A stretch of 64,000 nucleotides of DNA from positions 1,442,927 through 1,506,926 of the forward strand of contig NW_027506874.1 in NCBI RefSeq assembly GCF_052324685.1. Direction: 5' to 3'. This DNA comes from Brachyhypopomus gauderio (Eukaryota; Chordata; Actinopteri; Gymnotiformes; Hypopomidae). The notes below the pieces were generated by a model. That model had not been told where the DNA came from. It made no database searches and worked only from the letters and a program-made list of their open reading frames with translations. This document shows, piece after piece, positions 11,001-20,994 of the stretch. A program made the position numbers and the translations under genes. Numbering within the stretch: position 1 is the first letter of the stretch; each line of letters opens with the position of its first letter.

Positions 11001-11599
11001 TTAAAATAAACAAATATCAAGAAACAAACATCAGGAAACAAACATAAGGACACAGGACAGGACACAGGGAACTTAAATATCCAATTTAGAATGCAGCTAT
11101 TGACTATAGAGCAAGAAATTCATCAGTGAACAATCAGAACAGCACAGAAGATCATCAGTGCTCCTCTGCCCTCCCTCTAGGAAGCAGGCAGGTAAAATAA
11201 TTACAGACCCCTCACCCCCTGGACACGACTGTGTTTAACTCCTCTCCTCCTGTATCACTGAACACTGTAGACCAAAAACTACCAGATACAGGAGCAGTTT
11301 CTCCCCTCAGACCCTCATCAAACAACTACAGTCACTCACTGTATAATGCACACTCACTTCACTCCTGTACTAGAGCTCCTCACAGAACACAATTCCATGT
11401 GTGAGTGTCAGCATATTTGAATACCGATGAACCCTAAAATGATTCTGATGTCAATATCTTCTATTTTCTTGTTTCTCTTGGTCAAGTGGCTCCTGTCAGG
11501 GGTCATTCATAATAGTATCTACTGTGTATGTAGAAAATGTAAAAACTTACCTGTCAGTAACAGCAGGACTGTAATATTTCCTGATGTTCTGGGAGACAT
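4600..11599 (-). CDS. CD22-like (Siglec-like) receptor, block 1, apparently intact
   Basis: Predicted type I membrane receptor of the fish CD22-like family. By homology it would be an inhibitory sialic-acid lectin of B cells or other leukocytes. Exons, in coding order: signal 11,551-11,599; V1 7,378-7,722; C2a 7,075-7,293; V2 6,569-6,925; C2b 6,268-6,483; Ig3 5,759-6,028; Ig4 5,436-5,675; transmembrane 5,179-5,260; tail 4,600-5,056. Each border is GT-AG and the ectodomain exons are phase 1; the total is 2,235 bp, 744 residues, frame closed. V1 (about residues 17-131) and V2 (205-323) carry YKFRF with the F-strand Arg; the C2 domains have the CSSTC pair; Ig3 and Ig4 have ordinary Cys pairs. 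The membrane segment ends in [13 protein letters not shown]. The tail has VYGNI (YxN, Grb2-type), then ITIMs VQYGTV and VQYASV. Intron 1 is full of Gypsy debris. Which paralogue it is cannot be named. Confidence 0.8.
5179..5260 (-). CDS. Transmembrane exon of the block 1 gene
   Basis: An 82-bp exon between acceptor CACTGTTGCAG and donor GTGAGA. It encodes a short stalk and a single hydrophobic helix ([18 protein letters not shown]) closing with MR. The length shifts the splice phase from 1 to 2, which matches the start of the tail exon. The same exon lies at 21,851-21,932, 43,573-43,654 and 62,673-62,754, and with a 5-bp deletion at 19,469-19,545. Confidence 0.8.
8510..8866 (+). repeat. 12-bp minisatellite GTGGAGGAGCNG inside the Gypsy remnant
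   Basis: About 30 units of GTGGAGGAGCNG starting just after the protease DSGA motif. Because the period is a multiple of three it keeps all frames open, giving artificial frames of 158-228 codons on both strands (VEELVEE, GGGAGGG, SSTCSST). Confidence 0.9.
9640..9780 (-). mobile_element. V-SINE-like fragment, reverse orientation
   Basis: GGGGTTAGGTGCCTTGCTCAAG is the reverse of the SINE core found at 3,195 (CTTGAGCAAGGCACTTAACCCC), within sequence typical of fish SINE tails. It interrupts the Gypsy remnant between the pre-RT and RNase H pieces. Boundaries are approximate. Confidence 0.5.
10595..10904 (+). mobile_element. LTR of the sushi-like Gypsy family
   Basis: Begins TGTCACGTTACGG and ends CATTACA, 310 bp, with TCTATTTAATGTGCG as a TATA-like box and AATAAACG before the end. 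It is clearly related to the LTRs at 48,999, 50,028, 51,818 and (reversed) 60,029. It abuts the integrase remnant directly and has no target duplication, so it may be the 3' LTR of the decayed element before it. Confidence 0.65.
10905..11550 (-). other. Intron 1 sequence shared by all three whole genes
   Basis: No gene seen. This stretch, next to exon 1, is conserved at 29,510-30,047 and at 53,560-53,724 continued at 55,970-56,444, the last split by a 2.2 kb LTR element. The plus-strand frame MNPKMILMS... over it is a shadow. Confidence 0.6.
11551..11599 (-). CDS. Signal-peptide exon 1 of the block 1 gene
   Basis: A 49-bp exon too short for ordinary ORF calling. Minus strand from ATG at 11,597-11,599 it encodes [16 protein letters not shown] and ends CTGACAG before donor GTAAGT. 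Joined in phase 1 to the V1 exon it continues GVLGED, giving a normal signal peptide. Identical or near-identical exons stand at 30,048-30,096 and 56,445-56,493, each the 5'-most piece of its gene. A poly-C/(CA)n tract (G-rich on the coding strand) lies just upstream of the ATG. Confidence 0.75.
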
Positions 11600-11639
11600 T
11601 GTGACCCCCCCCCCACACACACACACAGCTGATACCTGA

Positions 11640-13262
11640 ACAACCTCAACACTCACTCACTTAGTTTCATGTAAATTATCAAAGAATGAGCCACAGCTAT
11701 GAAAGACTAACACAGGTACAGCCTATAACAGACTAACACACACGTACATCCTATAACAGACTAACACACGTACATCCTGTTTCAGATATTTTCAGCATGT
11801 CCATCACACATCAGTCAAACACACAGATGTTTAACTCACCAATTAGCCTGACGCTGCAGAACTCATTAATTCATTAATGTTTAATTTACACAACAGATCA
11901 ATATTTAACATGCAGATATCACATACTGACACGACTAAATTACATTTATGATTTTTATGATTGTCCTGCTGGACAAGTTTTATTTCTCTCACTAATTTTC
12001 TGGAGTTCATTGTTGTCTCAATGACTGCAAGTTTCAAACATCCTGTGATTGCAAAACAAGCCCAACTCATCACACCATCACCCACACACACACCTCCACC
12101 CACAGACCACCACCCACACACCACCACCCACTCACACACCTCCACTCGACACACCTCCACTCACACACCATCATCCCCACAACACCACCCACACTCCACC
12201 ACTCACACTCCTCCACTCACACACCACCACCCACACACCACCACCCACACACCTCCACTCCAGTCCAAAGGATTTAATCCAACCGAAGAAAGCCCAGTTA
12301 ACAATACTCCCAATGAGGAAAGCCCAGTAAACAATACTCTCACTGAAGACAGCCCAGTAAATGTGAGTACAGCGTGAGTGAGAACAGGAGGATCTCTGTA
12401 TGTAGGTTCTAGGTAGCAGCAGGTGTGAACTCTTCGTACTCAGGTGATGGTGTTCTTGATACACATGGTCAGTGATTCAGAGAAGTCAGAATAACAAACA
12501 GACAACAAAGTGTTCAGTACACAGTGAACAGTAGAAACACATCTCAGTGACAATAAGGTTTAAACAGATAGAGGGAATGAGCAACAGATGTCACCAATAA
12601 TCCAGTGATGAGAAACGTGTCAGTGTGCAGTAACTGGGTGACAGTTCCTTTGGTCTGTGTTTGGGGTTCTGGGGGTTTTATTTATTTACCGTGAATTTAA
12701 ATCATAAAAGAGTCACATTTGGATGTTAATATTGGCCTGATGTCCAAATTAATCACTAATGAGGAGTTTTGCAACTTCAAGTTAAATGGCATGACTGTAA
12801 CAAGACAAGATGTGTGATAGATGTGTTGAAAACATTTGAAACCACACAACTTCCTGCTGTGAGATTCTCATTGGTGTGAGATAAACTAGTCTGAGTTCCT
12901 CTTTTAGGAGCAGTTACAGTTAGATGAACAGACACGCACAGTCTTGCACAGACTAACACAAACGTACGGCCTATAACAGACTAACACACTTGTGTGAGAT
13001 TCTCATCGCTGTGACATCTGCATATTAAATATTGTCCTGTTGTGTAAATGAAACATTAATGGACAGTTCTGCAGGCTAATTGGTGAGTTAAATGTCTGTG
13101 TGTTTGACTGATGTGTGATGGACATGCTGAAAATATCTGAAACCACACGACTCACTGATGGTGTGAGAAACTCCTCTGGGTTCCTCTGTTAGTATCAGTT
13201 AGCTGAACAGCTCCTGTTTGACTCATATGTACAACATGTGTGTTAATCTGTTATAGACTGTA
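11640..13262. repeat. Inverted repeat upstream of exon 1 (block 1)
   Basis: The left arm (about 11,700-11,930) reads, in reverse, like the right arm (about 13,010-13,262): shared stretches include CAGATATTTTCAGCATGTCCATCACACATCAGTCAAAC-type sequence and the ACAGACTAACACACACGTACA repeats. A second, more diverged direct copy of the right-arm module lies at 12,700-12,960. The centre holds a minisatellite. The left arm is the 5' flank of the minus-strand gene, so promoter elements may lie here, but no specific site is identifiable. Confidence 0.65.
12060..12262 (+). repeat. CACACACCTCCAC-type minisatellite (block 1)
   Basis: Irregular units of CACACACCTCCAC / CACACACCACCAC, in the centre of the inverted repeat. 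Homologous arrays at 30,855-31,125 and 57,170-57,655 are longer, so copy number varies between blocks. Threonine/proline/histidine-rich frames through it are not genes. Confidence 0.9.
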
Positions 13263-13801
13263 TGTGTGTGATAGTTATAGGCTGTGGTATTAGGTCAGGA
13301 TATTAGGTCAGGAGATTAATATTTTAGAGAGGCACACCCTGAAAATTGTATAAAGAATCTTCATTTTCACCTGTAGATTCACAGAGAACGTGTTACACAC
13401 ATGAGAAGAGTTGTTTCTTCACCAGACACCAATTTTATTTCAGTCATAAATATTTCAGTGTTGCAATCATAATTGTAATTTTGTGCTGACTGAGACTGTG
13501 TGTGTTCCAGGTGTGCTGGGTGAAGACATGTGGGGTGTAACTTACACTCGTGTGTTCTCAAAGGATCGTCTGTTCAGCTCTCCTGCTCCTACAAATATCC
13601 TGCAGGACTCACAGTGACAAAGTCATTCTGGTTCATTAACTGGTCTGGTACTGAACCTGTGGATGTGAGACAGGAAGAGGGGTATTATGGGAGAGTGCAG
13701 TATAGACAGAACTCCCAGAACACCTGTAGTATGACACTCACTCACCTGAGAGAGAGTGATGCTCACACATTTAAGTTCAGATTCTACACTGATGATTCTA
13801 C

Positions 13802-14096
13802 TGTGTCGGGCAGGGAGTGTGAAATAAAATGGAAGCGATCATGCCAAGTCTCAGGGAACAAGTATGGTTTAATGGAGAAAGTGCGCAAATCAAAAACCCG
13901 TGATATGCTCCGAATTAAAGGTACAATGACCAGCAGTCAACTGGTACAAAGACAAGACATATATAGACAAACAAATGACCCTCGGGTGAGATGGAGCACG
14001 GGCTCCGCCCACCTGAGGGACGAACACAGCACAACAACAACGACAACTGCTGCTGTAGACAGATGCGACCGGTAGGGGGCCCGCCGTACCGTGACA
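13802..14096 (-). mobile_element. 295-bp solo LTR inside the pseudogene V exon
   Basis: It begins TGTGTCGGGCAGGG and ends CCGTACCGTGACA on the plus strand, so in LTR sense it runs TGTCACGG...CCCGACACA on the minus strand. It matches the 5' LTR at 53,725-54,019 along its whole length and is exactly the same length. It splits GATTCTACAGGTAAATTC of the V exon with CTAC duplicated (13,798-13,801 and 14,098-14,101). Confidence 0.85.
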
Positions 14097-14559
14097 CCTA
14101 CGGGTAAATTCACTGGTGAACCTGGAGTCACTCTGTCTGTCACAGGTAATTGTCCATAACATAAAACACTTTAGTTCATCATCAAAATGTTTCATGAAAT
14201 AATACATAAACATTGTTAATAAACTCACTCACAGGTCTAACAGTTACAGTGTCAGACGGACGTGGTGTAAAGAACCTGATGTGTAGCTCCACCTTTGCTC
14301 TGTCCAACAACCCCACCTACATCTGGTTCAGGAACGGACAGTGAATATCTGACTGCACATCCGTCTCCTGCTCTGTACCTGCAGACAGATGTGCAGACAA
14401 ATACAGCTGTGCTGTTGAAGGACATGAGAACATCAACTCTCCTGCAGTGTGTGAGTGCAGTTTACAACACACACAACCCACATGCAACTCACACGCAACC
14501 CACATGCAACCCACACACAACCCACTCATAATGATCAACCACTAGAATCAGAAATCAGA

Positions 14560-15830
14560 AATTTTTATTCACCAAGTAGCAGGAGTATGAGGAATATTTT
14601 TGTTGCAGGTGTCAACATAAACAGCAGCAACAGAAGAACTAAATAAGAACACAAATATATTAAAGAGCAATATATTAAAGAAAAATAATAAATACTAAGG
14701 TGCACGTGCTATCATATGGGATTGATGTGGTATAGGAGGGATGTGTGATGGGTCCTTGTTTAGGAGGATGATAGCCTGAGGACAGAAACTGTGGAGGTGT
14801 CGGTTGGTTCGGGTTATTAAGGCCCTCACCTTCGGTCTCCGCAGAGATGGAAACCGCTGGAATAGAAGGTGGCTGGGGTGTGAGGGGTCAGCCATGATCT
14901 TCCCTGCCCTCTTCTTGATCCTGGATGAGTAAAGATCCACGAGGGAAGGGAGCTGACAGACGATGACTTTCTCTGCACAACGCACTAATCGCTGTAGCTT
15001 ACGTTTTATGTGCAGAGACGCAGAGCCGAACCAGATGGAGATGGAGGATGTGATGATGGACTTTATTATAGCCGTGAAAAATTGGACCAGTACAGATTGT
15101 GGCAGCCCAAATTTCTTGAGCTGTCTCAGGAAATACAGGCGTTGTTGGGCCTTCTTTGCGACTGTAGTGGTGTGTCTGTCCCATCTGAGGTCCTGCTGGA
15201 TGGTGGTGTCCAGGAATTTGTGGTACTCGACTCGCTTAACAGTGCAGACATGAATTTACATTGGAGGTAGGGGGGTGGGTTTTTCCTAAAGTCGAAGATC
15301 ATCTCCACAGTTTTTTGTGTGTTTAGCTCTAAGTTGTTGTCGCCACACCATGACACGAGCCGTGACACTTCCTCTCTGAACATAGACTCATTGTTATTAG
15401 AGACTAGGCCAATCAGGGTAGTGTCGTCTGCAAACTTGACCAGTTTAACAGAGTCAATGGTGGAGACACAGTCGTTGGTGTAGAGCAGGGGTGCTCATTA
15501 CGTCGATCGCGATCGACCGGTCGATCGCGAAGGAAGTGTCGGTCGATCGCGAAGGAATGTGCGTAGATCGCGTCACATAAAATAGTAGTAGATGAATCGC
15601 ACATCTGCACTGACGGTTGTATTTTGATTGACATTCACGGTAGCCAATCTGCAATCCACTCAACAAATTACGTTCGCCTATTTTGACTTTTGGGGTGTTT
15701 CAGGATATAGGAGAGAGTCAAGTTGATGGCATCATCTACAGACCAATTGGCTCTATATGCAAACTGCAAGGGGTCCTGGAGGGCATGAGTCATGGCCTTG
15801 AGGTGCTGATGTACAAGCAGACAGTGTTAT
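14560..15830 (-). mobile_element. 5'-truncated non-LTR retrotransposon (LINE) fragment
   Basis: Minus-strand pieces of a reverse transcriptase: PLQFAYRAN-like sequence near 15,770, catalytic KFADDTTLIG near 15,410-15,445, DNNLELNTQKT near 15,330, and the C-terminal LYSSRIKKRAGKI near 14,910. A foreign fragment (15,488-15,690) interrupts it. This type of ORF is common in fish CR1/L2/Rex-like LINEs; the clade is not certain. It sits in the intron between C2 and Ig3 of the pseudogene. Confidence 0.75.
15488..15690. mobile_element. hAT-like terminal fragment inside the LINE
   Basis: CAGGGGTGCTCATTACGTCG followed by several GATCGCGA copies is a common hAT end in vertebrate genomes. It interrupts the LINE reading frame between the FADD box and the upstream RT piece. 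The other terminus was not identified. Confidence 0.5.
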
Positions 15831-16315
15831 TTGTGTTATAGTGTTATTTGTTTGCTGTAACTAAAGCACCTCATTAACAACAATAACATGGAAAACTATA
15901 TTAATCTCCCAAACAGATTCCCCTAGAGGTTTAGAGGTTGTGTTTATTTTTAAAGTTAACACCGTGTTTGTGTTCAGATTCCCCTAGAAACACCAGCACA
16001 GTGGTGGTTTCCTCTGGAGAGAGAGTGGAGGGAGGTTCAGTGACTCTGACCTGCAGCAGTGATGCAAACCCTCCTGTTCTCAACTACTCCTGGTTTAAGC
16101 AGAGAGCAGCTGCAGACACACTGCTGGGAACAGGCCAGAACTACAGCATCACCAACATCAGCTCCCAGCACAGTGGACTCTACTACTGCACCGCTCACAA
16201 CCAGCTAGGACAGCACAACTCCACCGTCGCCCTGCTGGACGTGTTATGTAGGTGCAGTTTTGTCCTAATGAAACAGTGAAATCGGTATATTTAAATATAA
16301 CATATAAATACATTT

Positions 16316-16935
16316 TGTAACACAGTGTACAGTAGCAAAAACACTGCAAGGTTTATAACAGAAACGAGCAAATCCAAGCACCAAACCACAAAAAAATGAA
16401 GAACTGAAACCTGCTAAAACGATGCAAGAAATGAGAGGAAAGGAAAACCACTGTTCACAGTCCAGGCAAAAACAGAGAAATAACAGAAAAGATGCGGAAA
16501 CCTCAAAAATAAACAAAACCTAGAAAGCAAACTCAGGATGCTGTGGGAAGTAGCTGTTTCTCTACAGTATAACGGGAGAATCTAAAACAAAAAAACCATC
16601 CCAAAATAATCAACAAAACTGGACAGAGGAACAAACAGCGAAGGAAAACTTTGATGGGCTTGAGATGGGCCAGAGAGCAGCGCAGGAGAGAAAACACAAA
16701 CAGGAGGGAGAGAGAGACTAGACGAGACACCAAGAAAACGCAACACAATACTGAGACAGAAGGCCGGCTGCAAGCACATAGCGTAGAGATACAAACAACT
16801 CAGACACTGTATCTGTCTTCCTTAAGTAGAGAGAAAGACAGGTGCAGGTCATCACTGCTGATTGCGCTGACGAGAGCTGGTTCGTGAGCTCCCCCGGTGG
16901 TGGAAGATGGCACAACCCTGGAGCCAGCCCTGACA
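16316..16935 (-). mobile_element. 620-bp solo LTR-like insertion with CATTT duplication
   Basis: TGTAACACAG...CCCTGACA is flanked by CATTT on both sides (16,311-16,315 and 16,936-16,940). The uninterrupted paralogous spacer in block 3 (reverse of about 44,930-44,990) reads ATACATTTATGATG, which proves the insertion point. In LTR sense it would begin TGTCAGGGCTGG on the minus strand. The frames inside are not genes. Confidence 0.7.
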
Positions 16936-17440
16936 CATTTGTGATGGCATTTCATCTGAGTTCAGTTCCACTTAGCAGCACATATCCATTGTAAAAAATA
17001 TTTCAGCCAACACTACAATGTCAACAAAACTGAAAATTCCTTCATTATCAACCAGAGTTCTAAACTGGCCAAATAGATGTTATAAAAATTATGGAGTTAA
17101 TTAAACAGAGACAACCTGCATCTGTGAAAAGATCACTGATAGAGACAGATATAAATTTTTCAGAGGTGTTAATAAATGCAAAAATTAGGATGTAAAAATT
17201 AACACGCAATTGACTTGTGAACCAAACATACAGTTTTGGAGTTTACTGCAAAATTACCATTACAGCCTGGTAAAGATCTCCTGAAGCAACCTCAGCTCCT
17301 AGACTTGATCTGCAGCTCTTGAAAGACTTGGATGCCTACAAGACCCAGCATCCTGAGATCTCGAAAATTGCTGTGAAGAAGTTGCATCTCTGGTACCTAT
17401 CAGAGGAACTTGTTGCTTTAGCTTTTTTTGATGATGAGGT

Positions 17441-18470
17441 TCAATCAATCAATCAATCAATCAAAGTTTATTTGTATAGCGCTTTTCACAACACATGTTG
17501 TCACAAAGCGCCTTACAGGATTTAAAAGGTTAACAATACTACGGGTCCAGAACCCTAATGAGCAAGCCAAAGGCGACAGTGGCGAGGAAAAACTCCCTAA
17601 GATAGTGGGGAATAGGAAGAAACCTCGGGAGAACCAAGACTCAAAAGGGAACCCATCCTCCATTGGGCGGCCCGTTAACACACAGATTACACAAAATACA
17701 GACAAATACACAAGTCACACACAAATCACACAATCAGACTAAGTAAAGGTAAAAATGAAAGTTCTGGGTTATGATATTGTCACTGTAAATGTCTGTTGAT
17801 GAACGCCAGGCTTTCATTCCGTGTCGGAGCAGCGATGCTGGTATTGTAGGCTCCGACTGCAATGTTACTCTCCAGGTGAACCTCGGAGAAAAGATACGAG
17901 ATGTAGTAAATATGTAACAGATTAATCAAAGGCCAAACTAAACAGATGAGTCTTTAATCGAGTTTTAAACATTGAGACTGTGTCTGAGTCCCGAATAGAG
18001 GCAGGAAGATTATTCCACAATTGTGGAGCTTTAAAAGAAAAGGCTCTTCCACCTGCTGTGATCTTTTTGATCCTAGGAACAGTTAATAACCCTGCGTCCT
18101 GCGAGCGAAGTGAACGCGCTGGGTTATATTGTTCAATAAGTTCACTAAGATAGTCTGGAGCTAAGCCATGCAGCGTTTTATATGTTAATAAAAGTATTTT
18201 ATAGTCAATACGGAATCTAATTGGCAGCCAGTGTAATGACGATAGTACGGGACTAATGTGATCAAACTTTTTAGTTTTTGTTAAAACTCGTGCTGCTGCG
18301 TTCTGAACCAGCTGGAGTTTGTTTATCGATTTACCAGAACATCCAGCTAGGAGACTGTTGCAATAATCTAAACGAGAGGATATGAATGCATGGATTAGTT
18401 TTTCTGCATCACTAATATTTAATATGTTTCTAATTTTGGCAATGTTGCGCAAGTGAAAGAACGCTACCCT
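17441..18470 (-). mobile_element. 3' end of a second LINE, with ATTG tail repeat
   Basis: Minus-strand ORF 17,922-18,452 holds the C-terminal RT motif SRLDYCNSLLAG, then KLQLVQNAAARVLT and LHWLPIRFRIDYKILLLTYK, typical of abundant fish LINEs of the L2/I-like groups. Its 3' UTR continues to the (TTGA)n tail at 17,441-17,461. No stops in 176 codons, so it is fairly young. Confidence 0.8.
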
Positions 18471-18498
18471 AGTTATATTATTAATATGTGTATCGAAT

Positions 18499-18915
18499 GT
18501 GTATCAGGTTCGCCCTGAGACGAAGGTCAAGATGGTCCAAGCATTGAACAATGTTTCAGATCAGATACCTATGAAACAGGCTACTGTGGACTGCTCAGTT
18601 ATCCAAGAAAAGAAACTGGAGGACTTTGTCACGTTTAATACACGAAGATTTTTCAGCATCACAGGACTTCCATCACACTATCTTCAAAACAGTGTGAGCG
18701 AATGGGAACATGATGACGAGTTCAAGACTGTAAAGTCCACTGTTCGAAGCATGAAGGTTGTCAACGACATTGCAGAACGTGGCGTAGCACTAATGGACGA
18801 ATATAATAGACTACATACAAATAACGAAGAGCAAAAGCAGTTCCTGTTGTTGGTAGTTCAAAAATATAGACAGAAATATCCTGACAGAAAAAAGACAACT
18901 CTCATAAGCGATTAA
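18499..18915 (+). CDS. Unrecognised repeat-associated ORF, 138 codons
   Basis: An open frame with balanced, protein-like composition (EWEHDDEFKTVKSTVR, DIAERGVALMDEYN) ending at TAA, followed within about 30 bp by AAATAAACC, a possible poly(A) signal. It lacks an upstream partner and begins where the LINE sequence ends. It looks like the C-terminal part of some larger transposon-type protein, perhaps one exon. I cannot name the family. It lies inside the pseudogene, between Ig3 and the transmembrane exon. Confidence 0.4.
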   Translation: MYQVRPETKVKMVQALNNVSDQIPMKQATVDCSVIQEKKLEDFVTFNTRRFFSITGLPSHYLQNSVSEWEHDDEFKTVKSTVRSMKVVNDIAERGVALMDEYNRLHTNNEEQKQFLLLVVQKYRQKYPDRKKTTLISD

Positions 18916-19628
18916 TCTTAGTACATACAGTAACTATTGTCTTAAATAAACCTACAATCAAAGTAAAAAAGCATGTTTATTGCTGTCTTTTAATAAATAA
19001 GTAGAAATGCAATGACTGAAAATGGATGTTTTTAATGCATGTAATAAGTGAATAAATGTGTACCAAGTAAATGAGTCATTATCACCAGTCTCCATCAGTT
19101 TTATGATTTTTTCCTATGTTAATGACTAAGAGCGCATAGTAAAATATGCCTTAAATTTCAATTACTGGTAGCGCCCAGTAAAAATGTTTTTTTCCCCTTG
19201 AAATTTTTAGACATTTATTTTCTCACCAAAATGAACCATTTCAGTGGGTGGCCCACTGGGTGGCCCACTGAAAAACAAAAACAAAAATTTTTTAACCCCA
19301 AATAAGAAACTACTGACTGAGCCCTACTGTGGCTAGAGGTGGTCTTGATCTCTCTTCTCTGGTTCTGTTGCATTTGAGTTCACCGAATTCTGTGACTGTT
19401 CACATGTGTGTAATGTCTTACACGTGTGTAATGTCTTACACGTGTGTAAAGTTTTTTAACTGTTGCAGATAACACAGCTGTGATGTATACAGCTGCTGGA
19501 GTCACTGTGGGTTCATTTCTGGTATTCTGCCCTCCTGTGGATGAGGTGAGAAGTGCAAGACACATTTATCCCTCTGGGGTTTCTTCATAAGATTTATCAT
19601 ATTCATAATCTCTGGTTCACTATGTGGG

Positions 19629-20008
19629 TGTCACGACCTCCAACCCTGGGAACTCCACTTCCCAGCATGCCCCACCACGAAGGCGGAGATCCGCCTCCCC
19701 GGAGTATTAGACACCTGCCACCAATTATCTGGTTCTATAAAAGACCTATCATGCGAATGCATCATTGTGAAGTATTGCCGACATTCTATTGAAAGCATAC
19801 CAAGTGTTATATATATATGATTCTCTGGTTTGACCTGTTTAGCGTTTCTCTCTCTTGGATTTGCCCTCTGGTTCCTCTGCTCGGTTGGATTGCTGTTGTG
19901 TACCAACCTGGACTGCCCTCCACCTCTCTTTGGATTTCCCTTTCACACATTAAAAACTCACTCAGTTTAAGGCGGTGTTCTTTAACCCACATGGGGGAAT
20001 ATATTACA
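19629..20008 (+). mobile_element. Possible LTR (TGTCACGACC...ATTACA)
   Basis: It begins TGTCACGACC exactly where the pseudogene's intron breaks (after CACTATGTGGG) and ends near ATATATTACA. A TATAAAAGACC box and a pyrimidine-rich second half fit an LTR. No target duplication can be tested because the right flank is not receptor sequence. Confidence 0.4.
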
Positions 20009-20029
20009 GGGAACTACTTCCCAAACGGA

Positions 20030-20994
20030 GACAAAGCAGGCGCTCAGTGGCAGTCTATGCACGACATGGGTAATTGTTAAATTACTTAGGAAACAGCAGC
20101 TACGCGCTCAAGACGTGGCTGACGACCCTTTGTAATGCAGACTGACCGGGAGCGGAGACACAATTCTCTCCATTCTCACACCCGTTCAGTCGTGGAGAGG
20201 GTGATTGGGCAGCTGAAAAGCCGGTGGCGCTGGCTGGACAGGACTGGGGGATGCTCGTGTTACGGCCAGAGAAGGTGTGTGGTATTGTGAGGGCATGTGG
20301 GGTCCTGCACAATGTTGCACACAGGTAGGCCGTGCCATTGTTAGAGGTGGTGGAGCACCCAGCGAACCCAGAGCCAGGACAAATTAATGTGCAGCCTAAC
20401 CCAGGTGCTATACAAGCAAGGCAACAGATCATAGCTACAATATAAAAAGGTAGGAGACAGTATTCATTTATTAACCAATTCTTTTATTGAGTTGCTGATT
20501 CTAGTAAGCGCATCACTGATATTTTTTAGGTGCATTATATTATTCTGCCAGTGTGCATTGTTCTGACCACACAACATTTAAAGCTTCACACACGCTGTCC
20601 CACTCAGACCTTTTGCGCTTTGCCGTAGTGCCACAACGCGCCACAACAAACATTTATTCAGCACCTCTACCTCATTCAGGAGCGTCTCCACTTCACATTC
20701 GGTGAAGTTCCTCTTTTTTCCCCGTTTAGACATGGTTTGTGATAGATCAGAGAGGAAACTTCTCCGGTGCAGGGCAAATTTAAATTAATTTGCATAATTA
20801 TATGCGGGCGTGTCACAGAAGGAGTCAGCCACTCTCTTGATTGGGATGTACAAAGGAAATGCGAGTTGATTCCGGCGTACACACGGTTTGATACATCCAG
20901 ATTTTATTTTTTTTTTGCTTACACCATTTTCTGCATTTGTCCGTATGCCAATTTTCAGTAAGAAATCCACGCAAGTCTTTCTACATGAGGCCCC
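20030..20994 (+). mobile_element. Harbinger-type DNA transposon remnant
   Basis: Plus-strand shards of a HARBI1-like nuclease: RGEGDWAAEKP-side sequence near 20,195 (corrected frame resembles a GQLKSRW block) and EKVCGIVRACGVLHNVAHR at 20,270-20,325. The right terminus GCAAGTC...CATGAGGCCCC at about 20,965-20,994 abuts the receptor 3' flank. The 34,957 element has the same terminus in reverse. Confidence 0.7.

Larger units (their letters stand above)
13511..19545 (+). pseudogene. CD22-like pseudogene, plus strand, block 1
   Basis: Remains of an inverted copy of the receptor gene: V exon 13,511-14,145, C2 exon 14,235-14,450, Ig3 exon 15,978-16,247, transmembrane exon 19,469-19,545. It is dead in several ways. 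No signal-peptide exon exists upstream. The V exon has a 10-bp deletion near 13,551 and a 295-bp solo LTR. The C2 exon has TGA at 14,342-14,344 and a Cys-to-Phe change (TCCACCTTTGC). The transmembrane exon is 77 instead of 82 bp. Ig4, one Ig3 and the tail are missing, replaced by LINE and other repeat sequence. The Ig3 exon alone is still open at 270 bp. Confidence 0.85.

Noticed and set aside
11427-11639. Plus-strand frame [21 protein letters not shown]
   Set aside because: Antisense shadow of intron 1 and exon 1; hydrophobic only because the region is T-rich.
16265-16936. Minus-strand frames of 70-83 codons
   Set aside because: They lie within the solo LTR-like insertion bounded by CATTT.
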